6,908 bases of DNA from CAMLHP01 sp035707845 (GCA_035707845.1 DASSTP010000205.1:1-6908), one strand, 5' to 3'. Shown: positions 1 to 5,857, counted from the first letter of the stretch. Translations and numbers: made by a program. Notes: generated by a model not told the origin, from the sequence alone.

Positions 1-1888
1 GTTTGTCTCCGCGTTGACGCCGCTGCTGCTCTGGGCGCTGGTGCGCGCCATCCGTTACGGCAGGGGATGGGCCTATGGCGCCATCGCCATCATCGTGGGG
101 CTCACGATCCTCACGCCGCACCCGCCGATGACGCTGTATGCACTCATCGCCGCCGGCATCTTCACGCTCTATCTGACGTTCTTCGATCCCGAGCGCGACC
201 GGTCGCGGTCCCAGACCACGGTGCTCGCCTACGCCCTCGGTGCCGTGCTGCTGGGCGCCGGCATCGCGGCAATCCAGATCCTGCCGGTGTACCACTACCT
301 GCCGTTCTCCACCCGCGCCGTCGGCCACTCGGCCAGCAGCTATGAATACGCCACGGCATACGCGCTCCCGCCGGCCGAGCTAATCGGCACCGTCCTGCCG
401 CAGTTCAACGGGATCGGTTCCTTTTACTGGGGCGACAACTTCTTCAAGCTGCACAGCGAGTATCTCGGCGCCATCGTGGTTGCACTCGCGCTCCTGGGCC
501 TGGTCGCCCGCCGTCGCGATCGCGCCATGCTGGCCCTCGCCGTGATCGCCGTGCTGTTCCTGCTCGTCTCACTGGGCGGCCACACGCCGTTCTACCGCCT
601 GTGGTACGAAATCGTGCCGTACATCAAGAAGGTCCGCGCCCCGGGCATGGCCTTCTTCCTGGTCGCCCTGCCGGTTGCCGTCTGGGCTGGGGCTGGCGCG
701 GAGGAGCTGCTCGCCCGGCGCGTGTCGGTGCGAACGGTGGCGATCATCTTCGGCGCGCTGGCGGCGTTCGGCCTGCTAGGCGCCATCGGAGCACTGCAGC
801 CCTTCGCCGAGGCGCTCGCGGTGCCGCAGCGGCTCAACGTCGCGCAGGCCAATGCACCGGAGCTCGTGGCCGGCGGACTGCGCCTGCTGCTGGTGGGCGT
901 GCTGGGAGGCCTCGCCGCGTGGTGGGTCGCCACCGGCAAGGCCACGGGCTCACTTGCCGCGCTTGCGCTCGGCATCGTGGTGACGGGCGATCTCTATTCG
1001 GTGGACCGGCAATACGTCGTGTTCAGCGAGCCCACGCCGGTGCTCTTCGCCCAGGATTCCATCACCTCATACCTGGCGCAACAGCCGAAGCCATTCCGGG
1101 TCTTCGATGCGCCGGTGGAGAGCGCCTTTCAGGTCGGGTCAGTCTATCCCGGCGACTACCTGATGGCGCAGCAGGTCCAGACGGTCTTCGGCTATCACGG
1201 CAACGAAGAGTTCATGTATGACGAGCTCTGGGGCGGCAAGAACATCTACCAGCACATGGTGTCGCCCACGCTCTGGGCGTTGTGGGACGTCGAGTACGTG
1301 CTCTTCAGCCAGGAACTGGACGTGCCCGGCTATCACAAGGTGATGGGGCCGGTCCAGACCACGCCGGGCAGTCTTGGCGTGCTTTACCAGCGGGACAGCG
1401 CCTCGACCTACGCCCGGGTCGTGCCTGGCGCCATCAAGCTGCCGGGGGACCGCATCGTTCCCACGGTGCTGGATCCCAAGTTTCCCTACCAGAGTGTGGT
1501 GGTGCTGAACGACTCGGCCGAGGCCATACCGGTGCCGCTCGGGCGACAGCTGCCGGCGCCGTCGCCGGTGAGCGCCACCGTCACCGACTGGACCGCGGGG
1601 GCGATGACGATCCGGCTCGACTCGACCGATACGAGACCGCTGTGGCTGGTGATCGCCGAGACCTATTTCCCCGACTGGCGCGCGACCGTGGACGGGAAGG
1701 CGGCGCCTGTCTATCCGGGCAACGGGGCGCAGCTCACCCTGGAGCTGCCGCCGGGCGCACGGGAGGTGTCGCTCAAGTTTGTTGGCCGGGGCTACGGGGC
1801 GGGGAAGATGGTAACCGCCATTTCCACCCTCCTCGCGCTCGTGCTGATCGTCCTGCCCGTGGCCCGCCGGCGAAGGGCCGCGGTATAG
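1..1888 (+). CDS. YfhO-family multi-spanning membrane protein (GT-C-like), 5' end missing
   Basis: The reading frame is open from the first bases and ends at TAG 1886-1888. The TTG at 14 lies inside an already open frame and has no ribosome site, so the gene very likely begins before the window; at least 624 residues are present. Counting from that TTG, residues 1-330 hold about nine or ten hydrophobic helices with short loops. They include an aromatic-rich luminal loop (residues about 125-150, with YWGDNFFKLHSEYLG) and a conserved-looking KKVRAPGMAFF stretch near 205. Residues about 335-595 form a soluble, beta-rich extracytoplasmic domain ending in the family-typical YFPDWRATVDGK and PGNGAQLTLELPPG. 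A final membrane helix (about 600-618) is followed by an RRRR tail. YfhO proteins in Firmicutes move sugars from undecaprenyl-phosphate carriers onto envelope polymers. The polyprenyl-phosphate GT2 gene 97 bp downstream fits that role. The acceptor is unknown. Family assignment is fairly secure; the reaction is inferred. Confidence 0.85.
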   Translation, partial: FVSALTPLLLWALVRAIRYGRGWAYGAIAIIVGLTILTPHPPMTLYALIAAGIFTLYLTFFDPERDRSRSQTTVLAYALGAVLLGAGIAAIQILPVYHYLPFSTRAVGHSASSYEYATAYALPPAELIGTVLPQFNGIGSFYWGDNFFKLHSEYLGAIVVALALLGLVARRRDRAMLALAVIAVLFLLVSLGGHTPFYRLWYEIVPYIKKVRAPGMAFFLVALPVAVWAGAGAEELLARRVSVRTVAIIFGALAAFGLLGAIGALQPFAEALAVPQRLNVAQANAPELVAGGLRLLLVGVLGGLAAWWVATGKATGSLAALALGIVVTGDLYSVDRQYVVFSEPTPVLFAQDSITSYLAQQPKPFRVFDAPVESAFQVGSVYPGDYLMAQQVQTVFGYHGNEEFMYDELWGGKNIYQHMVSPTLWALWDVEYVLFSQELDVPGYHKVMGPVQTTPGSLGVLYQRDSASTYARVVPGAIKLPGDRIVPTVLDPKFPYQSVVVLNDSAEAIPVPLGRQLPAPSPVSATVTDWTAGAMTIRLDSTDTRPLWLVIAETYFPDWRATVDGKAAPVYPGNGAQLTLELPPGAREVSLKFVGRGYGAGKMVTAISTLLALVLIVLPVARRRRAAV

Positions 1889-1985
1889 CCCGGGCCCCCG
1901 GGCCATTATCTTTCCGCCGCAGTCTGACACGCCTGGCCGGCGCGCCGTCATCGCGACGCGTCCGGCGGGCCCAGCTACCGAGCCC
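1889..1985 (+). other. GC-rich intergenic gap with two possible hairpins
   Basis: The first inverted repeat sits directly on the stop codon: GCCCGG (1888-1893) pairs with CCGGGC (1898-1903) around a 4-nt loop, and is followed by ATTATCTTT. It could be a weak terminator or attenuator. A second stem pairs 1936-1944 (GCCGGCGCG) with 1957-1966 (CGCGTCCGGC), leaving one bulged base. Neither has a real U-tract, so I expect at least partial read-through into the glycosyltransferase gene. I see no convincing promoter in this GC-rich stretch. Confidence 0.3.
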
Positions 1986-2705
1986 GTGTCCGAGCGCTAT
2001 CTCGTCTGCGTCCCGACCTACAACGAACGTGACAATCTCCCGCAGATCGTGCCGGCCATCCTGCAGCAGGATGCCCGGCTCGAGGTGCTGGTGGTGGACG
2101 ACAATTCACCCGATGGCACCGGCGAGCTCGCCGACCGCATGGCCGCGTCGGATCCGCGGGTGCATGTGCTGCATCGCACCGCCAAGGAGGGACTGGGGCG
2201 GGCCTATCTCGCCGGATTCGCCTGGGCGCTGGCGGAGGGATACGACTACATCTTCGAGATGGATGCCGATTTTTCCCACGATCCCAAGTTCCTGCCGGCG
2301 TTCATTGATGCGATCCGGGAGACCGACCTCGTCATCGGCTCGCGCTACAATCAGGGCGTCAACGTCATCAACTGGCCCATGTCCCGGCTCCTGCTTTCCC
2401 TCGGCGCCAATCAGTATGCCAAGTTTGTCACCGGGCTCCGGGTGGATGATCTCACCGGCGGCTTCAAGTGCTTCCGGCGGGCCGTGCTCGAGGCCATCGA
2501 TTTTTCGCGGGTCCGCTCCAACGGCTATGCCTTCCAGATCGAGATGAGCTTTCGTGCCTGGAAGAAGGGATTCCGCATCAAGGAGATTCCCATCGTCTTC
2601 ACCGACCGGGTGGAGGGCCAGAGCAAGATGAGCCGGAAGATCGTGCGCGAGGCAATCTGGATGGTCTGGTCGCTGCGGCTGCGCTCCATGGTGGGGCGGC
2701 TCTGA
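1986..2705 (+). CDS. Polyprenol monophosphomannose synthase / DPM1-like GT2 glycosyltransferase
   Basis: This 239-residue GT-A fold enzyme should transfer a sugar, classically mannose from GDP-mannose, onto a polyprenyl phosphate at the cytoplasmic membrane face. Visible family motifs are VPTYNERDNLP (residues 9-19), the nucleotide-binding VVDDNSPDGTG (36-46), the metal-binding D93-A94-D95 followed by FSHDP, IGSRYNQG, DDLTGGFKCFRR, NGYAFQIEM and the DPM1 signature EGQSKM (210-215). The length matches single-domain DPM1/Ppm1 enzymes, and there is no C-terminal membrane domain, so it is probably peripheral. The start is GTG at 1986; the Shine-Dalgarno is poor, but the conserved N-terminus begins only a few residues in, which leaves little choice. 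It follows a YfhO-like gene and overlaps dapF by one base. The sugar could be glucose or GlcNAc rather than mannose; sequence alone cannot decide. Confidence 0.9.
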   Translation: MSERYLVCVPTYNERDNLPQIVPAILQQDARLEVLVVDDNSPDGTGELADRMAASDPRVHVLHRTAKEGLGRAYLAGFAWALAEGYDYIFEMDADFSHDPKFLPAFIDAIRETDLVIGSRYNQGVNVINWPMSRLLLSLGANQYAKFVTGLRVDDLTGGFKCFRRAVLEAIDFSRVRSNGYAFQIEMSFRAWKKGFRIKEIPIVFTDRVEGQSKMSRKIVREAIWMVWSLRLRSMVGRL

Positions 2706-3550
2706 TGGCTTCGGCCAATGGTTCCGGCGTGGCGTTCTTCAAGATGACCGGGTCAGGGAATGACTTCGTCTTCCTCGACGGGCGCACCGAGCAGCCGGCC
2801 GCCTGGTCCGGCTCGCGCATCGTGGCCGCGTGTGACCGCCGGACCGGGATCGGCGCCGACGGCCTCGCGATCCTGGCTCCCGAGGGCGCCGGTGATGTTC
2901 GCATGCACTTCTTCAATGCGGATGGGGGGCGGGCGGACATGTGTGGCAATGCCGCCCTCTGCAGCACGCGGCTGGCGGCTCGGCTGGGACTGGCGAGGCC
3001 CGAGCAGATGCAGCTCCTGACCGATGCGGGGGCCTTGCACACCCGCTGCATCGGCCCAGGCGACATGGCGGAGATCCGGCTTCCTGACGGCGTCCGGCCG
3101 GCCACGGTGGATGACATCCCGCTGGAGCCGGGCGAGCTCTGGATGGGCTCTGCCAGGGTCGGCGTGCCGCACCTCGTGATCCGGGTCCGCGAGGTGGACG
3201 AGGTGGACCTGAACCGCCGCGGGGCCGAGCTGCGCCGGCATCCTCGGCTGGGCCCGGCGGGCGCGAACGCCAACTTCGTGAGCCCGCCTCGCACCCCGGA
3301 CGGGCCGTGGCGCATCCGGACCTTCGAGCGGGGTGTCGAGGGCGAGACGCTGGCGTGCGGAACCGGGACTGCGGCTTCCGCGCTGGCGCTGGCCGTCCAT
3401 GGCGAGGCCACGCTCCCGGTGCCGTTCGTGAGCCGGGGCGGGGCGCCGCTCGCCGTGGCGGCCGACCTGAGCCCGGAGGGTGAGGCCAGCAATCTGTGGC
3501 TTACCGGCCAGGGCCGTCTCGTATTCGAGGGGACCTGGCGCGAGGCCTGA
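2705..3550 (+). CDS. dapF: Diaminopimelate epimerase
   Basis: This cofactor-independent epimerase converts LL- to meso-diaminopimelate, the step feeding lysine and peptidoglycan cross-links in the cytoplasm. The ATG at 2705 overlaps the upstream TGA as TGATG and gives 281 residues, close to the usual ~275. Two-lobe motifs are clear: KMTGSGNDF (13-21), FNADGG (69-75) with first catalytic Cys80 in MCGN, and ERGVEGETLACGTG with second catalytic Cys218. E208 and R209 correspond to substrate-carboxylate ligands of the Haemophilus enzyme. Oddities: the usual G-N-P-H is G153-V-P-H156, so the Asn (N157 in the Haemophilus numbering I recall) is Val, and the CGNG loop is CGNA. Similar changes occur, as I recall, in Bacteroidota-type DapF, so I regard the enzyme as functional. 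The one-base overlap implies translational coupling to the glycosyltransferase. A relative acting on another amino acid is less likely given both cysteines. Confidence 0.93.
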   Translation: MASANGSGVAFFKMTGSGNDFVFLDGRTEQPAAWSGSRIVAACDRRTGIGADGLAILAPEGAGDVRMHFFNADGGRADMCGNAALCSTRLAARLGLARPEQMQLLTDAGALHTRCIGPGDMAEIRLPDGVRPATVDDIPLEPGELWMGSARVGVPHLVIRVREVDEVDLNRRGAELRRHPRLGPAGANANFVSPPRTPDGPWRIRTFERGVEGETLACGTGTAASALALAVHGEATLPVPFVSRGGAPLAVAADLSPEGEASNLWLTGQGRLVFEGTWREA

Positions 3551-3574
3551 GTTCCCGAACCATCCCGCCACTCG

Positions 3575-3594
3575 CGCCCGGCGCCGCCCGGGCG
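3575..3594 (+). terminator. Possible GC hairpin terminator after dapF
   Basis: CGCCCGG (3575-3581) is perfectly complementary to CCGGGCG (3588-3594) across a 6-nt loop, 24 nt after the dapF stop. There is no U-tract, so it is not a canonical intrinsic terminator. It may be a structure-only terminator or a 3' mRNA-stabilising hairpin, as often seen in GC-rich genomes. Confidence 0.35.
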
Positions 3595-3624
3595 TCCCGC
3601 CGCCATCTCGAAACCACTTCAACT

Positions 3625-3675
3625 CACGAAAGCACGAAGGACTGCGGCTCACCCGAAAAGGCGAAAGCACGAAGG
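3625..3675 (+). repeat. Left cluster of CACGAA / CGAAAGCACGAAGG repeats
   Basis: The 14-mer CGAAAGCACGAAGG occurs twice exactly, at 3627-3640 and 3662-3675, 35 bp apart. Shorter units CACGAA start at 3625, 3633 and 3668, with degenerate units CCCGAA (3653) and GGCGAA (3660) between, so the spacing is about 7-8 bp within each half. The same motif reappears in inverted orientation at 4347-4386, making the two clusters the edges of a ~760-bp segment. It looks like a dispersed intergenic repeat family; its function is unknown. Confidence 0.6.
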
Positions 3676-4057
3676 GTGCTCTGGCTGCCGTGGTATTTGA
3701 TCAACTGAGATTCGGGCGGCTCACCTTTCACTTGAGGCGTGCAACGTCGCATGGCGACAGTGTCGCCTTGGGCTGGCTGGCAACCGTTGGGGCCGAATCC
3801 GGGAAGCAGGGTCGGGGCACGCCGGCGACCCACGTGAGCTTTGAGCAGCCGTTACAGCTCGAGACCCCTCAGAACCTGGCAGGTCCCGGTCGTATCCGCA
3901 CCATCCGGCCGACGCGCCGGATCCAGGCCCCTCGCGGCCGCTGCGCAAACCAGCCTCGATAAACCAGCGCCGATCACAAGGCTCGGCCAGCCCCTCAGCC
4001 ATCAGAAGCACCGACCGTGAGCGTGGCGGGGAGCCCGGAATCCCGGGTTTCCCACAG

Positions 4058-4066
4058 TTATCCCCA
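4058..4066 (+). promoter_or_regulatory. DnaA-box-like 9-mer
   Basis: TTATCCCCA differs at one position from the consensus DnaA box TTATCCACA, and sits in a CACAG-TTATCCCCA-C context. It lies 5 bp to the left of the dif-like site. A single near-match can occur by chance, so this is weak evidence. If real, it would point to a replicon-related function for this spot. Confidence 0.25.
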
Positions 4067-4071
4067 CGCTG

Positions 4072-4099
4072 ACTTAACATAACATCTCTTATACGACAT
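4072..4099 (-). other. dif-like XerC/XerD recombination site
   Basis: Read on the minus strand, the 28-mer is ATGTCGTATAA (XerC-type arm), GAGATG (6-bp centre) and TTATGTTAAGT (XerD-type arm). The XerD arm matches 10 of 11 bases of the E. coli dif arm TTATGTTAAAT. The XerC arm matches 6 of 11, including the inner ATAA and the CG, and the centre has the correct length. The 11-6-11 layout, the more conserved XerD arm and the AT-rich content in a GC-rich background all fit a dif site, where XerCD resolves chromosome dimers at the terminus. A plasmid-borne pdif or the boundary of a Xer-exploiting mobile element is the main alternative. No Xer gene is in the window. Confidence 0.65.
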
Positions 4100-4346
4100 A
4101 TGGCAGAATGCGCAGCGTCACGACGGTGTGGCGACTTGAGACGCTCCCGCTCGATCCATTGGGCTGTCCCGCGTGCCCTTTGGCTGTCCTCCCGTGCCCT
4201 CTGAGCTGGAAAGTGGCGGCTCACGCCCGAAACGTCGAGCGCTCTCGCCCCGGCCAATGGACTCGGGACGGCCTGGGCCTGCCGACCCCGCGAATCCCTG
4301 GCAGCCAGCCTGCAACAATTCCCCAGGACCCCGTGCGGCGCTCCCT

Positions 4347-4386
4347 TTCGTGTTTTCGTGTCTTTCGTGCTTTTGTGGCCTTCGTG
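4347..4386 (-). repeat. Right cluster of TTCGTG repeats (inverse of the left cluster)
   Basis: TTCGTG units start at 4347, 4355, 4364 and 4381, with a variant TTTGTG at 4372, giving an alternating 8/9-bp period over 40 bp. Read on the minus strand they are CACGAA, the same unit found at 3625-3675; the block at 4362-4375 matches the reverse complement of the left 14-mer at 12 of 14 positions. The array ends just before the terminator of the TPR gene. Confidence 0.6.
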
Positions 4387-4391
4387 ATACC

Positions 4392-4426
4392 AAAAGCCCG
4401 CCGGAGCGCACAGCTCCAGCGGGCTT
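4392..4426 (-). terminator. Intrinsic terminator of the TPR gene
   Basis: On the minus strand the RNA forms a 14-bp stem (AAGCCCGCUGGAGC, encoded by 4426-4413, pairing with GCUCCGGCGGGCUU, encoded by 4407-4394) with a 5-nt loop, and runs into a UUUU tract. The only non-Watson-Crick pair is U-G on this strand. On the plus strand the same position would be a C-A mismatch, which supports the minus direction. It lies 41 nt past the TPR stop codon and should also insulate the dif-like region from that transcript. Confidence 0.88.
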
Positions 4427-4467
4427 CAAGCAGTTTCGAGACTGCCTCAGGGATTACTTGAGACGGA

Positions 4468-5181
4468 TCAGCTGCCGGGCTTCGCCCCGGGCGCGGCCAT
4501 CTGGCCCTTCGTCAGCTCCGCCAGTCGCACCGTCGCCTCGGTCTTGCTCGGGGTCTCGGCGTAGTCGGACAGCACCGTGGCGTACGCCTTCCGGGCCTCG
4601 TCCAGCTTGCCGGCGTTCCGGTACGCCCGGCCGGCATCCACCAGGTATTCCGCCTTCAGGTACTTGATGTCGGTGGCGGCGGCAGCCTTCTCATACGCGT
4701 CGGCGGCTTCGGCAGGCTGGCCCGCCATTTCGAGCCCCGACGCCAGCATGCCCTGGGCCGGCGTCACGAATTTGGGCGGCGGGTTCTTGGCCAGGAACTC
4801 ACGCAGGCTCACCACCGCCAGGTCAGTCTGGCCGTTGATGAGCCGGACCTGGTTGAGCGAGATCTCCGCATTGACGGCCGCGTCGGTGCCCCCGTACGTG
4901 TCGATCAGCTTCTGCAGCTCGGACGCCGCCAGCGGGAGGTTGCCCTGCTCGGCGGCCGCCCGGGCCCGGATCAGCTCACGGTTGGCGAAGGCCTCTTTCC
5001 GCCTCGCGCTGGTGATGAACATCCAGACCACGAGGGCCACCAGCGCCAGCGCCACGCCGAGGATGATCATCGCCTTCTGGTTCACCTTGTGCCCCGACGC
5101 CGGACGCGGGAGCGGTGCGGTATGCGCCGCTGCCGCGGCATCCTGCGCTGGTGTGGACTTCTGCTGCTCGCTGGTCGTCAT
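4468..5181 (-). CDS. Membrane-anchored tetratricopeptide-repeat protein, YfgM-like layout
   Basis: The product has 237 residues. An Ala/Pro/Gln-rich N-terminal tail (1-35) precedes one membrane helix (about 37-57, AMIILGVALALVALVVWMF), then the basic RRK cap and a helical repeat domain to about 225. Four helix-turn-helix units are visible, roughly 63-98, 99-135, 136-171 and 172-209, with TPR-like features such as GNLPLAASELQKLI, GQPAEAADAYEKA and GKLDEARKAYATVL. This layout matches YfgM/TPR_21 proteins, which have an N-in anchor and an extracytoplasmic TPR domain that assists periplasmic chaperones at SecYEG. That role is only an analogy here, and a generic TPR adaptor is equally possible. 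The start is ATG 5181, with only a weak GAGCAGG before it. The gene lies 37 bp downstream of tRNA-Arg on the same strand with no terminator between, so the two may share a transcript. Confidence 0.8.
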   Translation of the reverse strand: MTTSEQQKSTPAQDAAAAAHTAPLPRPASGHKVNQKAMIILGVALALVALVVWMFITSARRKEAFANRELIRARAAAEQGNLPLAASELQKLIDTYGGTDAAVNAEISLNQVRLINGQTDLAVVSLREFLAKNPPPKFVTPAQGMLASGLEMAGQPAEAADAYEKAAAATDIKYLKAEYLVDAGRAYRNAGKLDEARKAYATVLSDYAETPSKTEATVRLAELTKGQMAAPGAKPGS

Positions 5182-5218
5182 GCCTGCTCACTGAAGGAAA
5201 TGATGGTGGCCGCCCCGA

Positions 5219-5292
5219 TGCCCCCGGGGCGACTCGAACGCCCGGCCAACGGTTTAGGAAACCGCTGCTCTATCCATCTGAGCTACGGGGGC
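5219..5292 (-). tRNA. tRNA-Arg (anticodon CCU)
   Basis: The 74-nt cloverleaf is complete. The acceptor stem GCCCCCG/CGGGGGC is perfect with discriminator A. The D arm pairs GCTC with GAGC around AGATGGATA. The anticodon arm GCGGT/ACCGT encloses loop TTCCTAA with anticodon CCT, which reads AGG. The variable loop is 5 nt, and the T arm GGGCG/CGCCC encloses TTCGAGT. CCA is not encoded (TCG follows), so the 3' end must be added enzymatically. It reads a codon that is rare in GC-rich genomes. Confidence 0.97.
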
Positions 5293-5302
5293 AAAGCTTG
5301 CA

Positions 5303-5332
5303 AAACTACCCGCCGGGAACGCGTAAAGTCAA
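5303..5332 (-). promoter_or_regulatory. Promoter of tRNA-Arg (and possibly the TPR gene)
   Basis: On the minus strand, TTGACT (5332-5327) matches 5 of 6 bases of the sigma70 -35 hexamer. After an 18-bp spacer comes TAGTTT (5308-5303), which keeps the key T, A and final T of the -10. The expected start point is about 4-5 nt before the mature tRNA 5' end. The -10 is weak, but the placement is right for a tRNA gene. Confidence 0.55.
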
Positions 5333-5444
5333 TGCGGCCATGAGTCTTGGCCGTGATCCGGTGACCGGCGAACCCGGCCTGATATTCAGCCCTCTTCCGG
5401 ACTCCGGATTCCACAATTTATTTCTGGGAGTTTGGCCTCAGGAC

Positions 5445-5448
5445 GGAG
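5445..5448 (+). promoter_or_regulatory. Ribosome-binding site deciding the heptad-protein start
   Basis: GGAG lies 5 nt before ATG 5454. The alternative in-frame ATG at 5340 has no purine-rich element upstream and lies within the tRNA promoter region on the other strand. The Shine-Dalgarno therefore favours the shorter product, which starts just as the heptad pattern begins. Confidence 0.7.
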
Positions 5449-5453
5449 TCATC

Positions 5454-5834
5454 ATGCCGGACGACAGGGAAAGCTTCCGGGACGCCGCCGAGCGGCGACG
5501 GGAAGACGCCGAAGTGTTCCGCCGGCAGGCCGAGGAAGGGCGCAAAATAGCTGAGCGCTTGCGGGTTCGAGGTGAGGAATTCCGGAAAGAGGAAGAGCTC
5601 GACCGGAGCGATCGTGAGCGGATGCGGGACGCCCAGGAGGCTGCCCGCGAAGTTGCCGAGAGTGCACGAGTGGCCAAGGAAACCCTCCGAGCGGCAGCCG
5701 AGGAGGCTCGAGAAGCCGCTAGTCAGGCCCAGGACGTCTTGAGCGAACTCACGGAGCTTGCGCGGCGGATGCGCGTGGCTACGGAGGCGCAGGAGGCGCT
5801 GGTTGCCGACTTGCGCCGGCGGACGAACACGTAG
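5454..5834 (+). CDS. Small all-helical heptad-repeat (coiled-coil) protein, function unknown
   Basis: The protein has 126 residues and starts at ATG 5454 behind a GGAG. Apart from eight N-terminal and a few C-terminal residues, it is one continuous heptad series. Arg occupies the same position in 12 consecutive heptads (R9, R16, R23 and so on to R86). Glu follows four residues later in the first 11 (E13 to E83), giving a ladder of i/i+4 R-E salt bridges. The hydrophobic seam is mostly Ala at one core position and Phe, Leu, Met or Ala at the other. After R86 the pattern loosens (Q93, T100, R107) while Leu and Met remain in the core. There is no signal peptide, membrane helix, Cys or His. It should be a long helix of about 17 nm, dimeric or a single stable helix. 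I do not recognise a named family. It is probably real: clear ribosome site, and it ends 23 bp before a convergent gene. Confidence 0.75.
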   Translation: MPDDRESFRDAAERRREDAEVFRRQAEEGRKIAERLRVRGEEFRKEEELDRSDRERMRDAQEAAREVAESARVAKETLRAAAEEAREAASQAQDVLSELTELARRMRVATEAQEALVADLRRRTNT

Positions 5835-5857
5835 CCGCTACGCGGTCAGGTCTCCAC

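Larger units (their letters stand above)
3551..4391. other. Long intergenic region without a convincing gene
   Basis: Open frames exist here on both strands but are low-complexity Arg/Pro/Ser/Gly-rich translations. They show no recognisable motif, no good ribosome site and no third-position GC bias, so I call none a gene. The region holds a GC hairpin after dapF, a left cluster of CACGAA repeats, a DnaA-box-like 9-mer, a dif-like 28-mer and a right cluster of inverted TTCGTG repeats. Between 3700 and 4050, and from 4100 to 4340, I recognise nothing further. A short palindrome, CCCGG-AATC-CCGGG, lies near 4034-4047. Part of the stretch could be the remains of a mobile element or a structured RNA, but the sequence does not show which. 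Confidence 0.6.

Noticed and set aside
1139..1951. Long minus-strand frame opposite the YfhO-like gene
   Set aside because: A GC-rich antisense shadow: the plus strand encodes clear membrane segments and family motifs, while this frame is Arg/His/Gly-rich without motifs.
2599..3606. 335-codon minus-strand frame opposite dapF
   Set aside because: It is antisense to the well-supported DapF and has Ser/Arg/Pro-rich shadow composition.
3625..3675. CRISPR-like array
   Set aside because: Units are only 6-14 bp, with 7-8 bp spacing or a single 35-bp period, and there are no unique spacers of uniform length and no cas genes.
3480..3962. 160-codon open frame on the plus strand starting inside dapF
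   Set aside because: It starts within the certain dapF coding sequence in another frame, passes through the repeat cluster and shows no protein-family features.
3721..4257. 178-codon open frame on the minus strand crossing the dif-like site
   Set aside because: It runs through the AT-rich dif-like sequence and the DnaA-like box. Its translation is Arg/Ser/Gly/Pro-rich with no motif, and there is no third-position GC bias or ribosome site.
4108..4461. 117-codon plus-strand frame across the right repeat cluster and terminator
   Set aside because: Its translation consists largely of the TTCGTG repeat and terminator stem; no start signal and no homology I can recognise.
5115..5453. N-terminal extension of the heptad protein to an upstream start (up to 239 residues, or ATG 5340)
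   Set aside because: It would run through the tRNA gene and its promoter; ATG 5340 has no ribosome site, whereas ATG 5454 has GGAG at 5-nt spacing and begins just before the heptad pattern.
5835..5857. Bidirectional terminator between the convergent heptad-protein and acylphosphatase genes
   Set aside because: Only a 4-bp CCGC/GCGG stem with a 3-nt loop is present and there is no T-tract on either strand.
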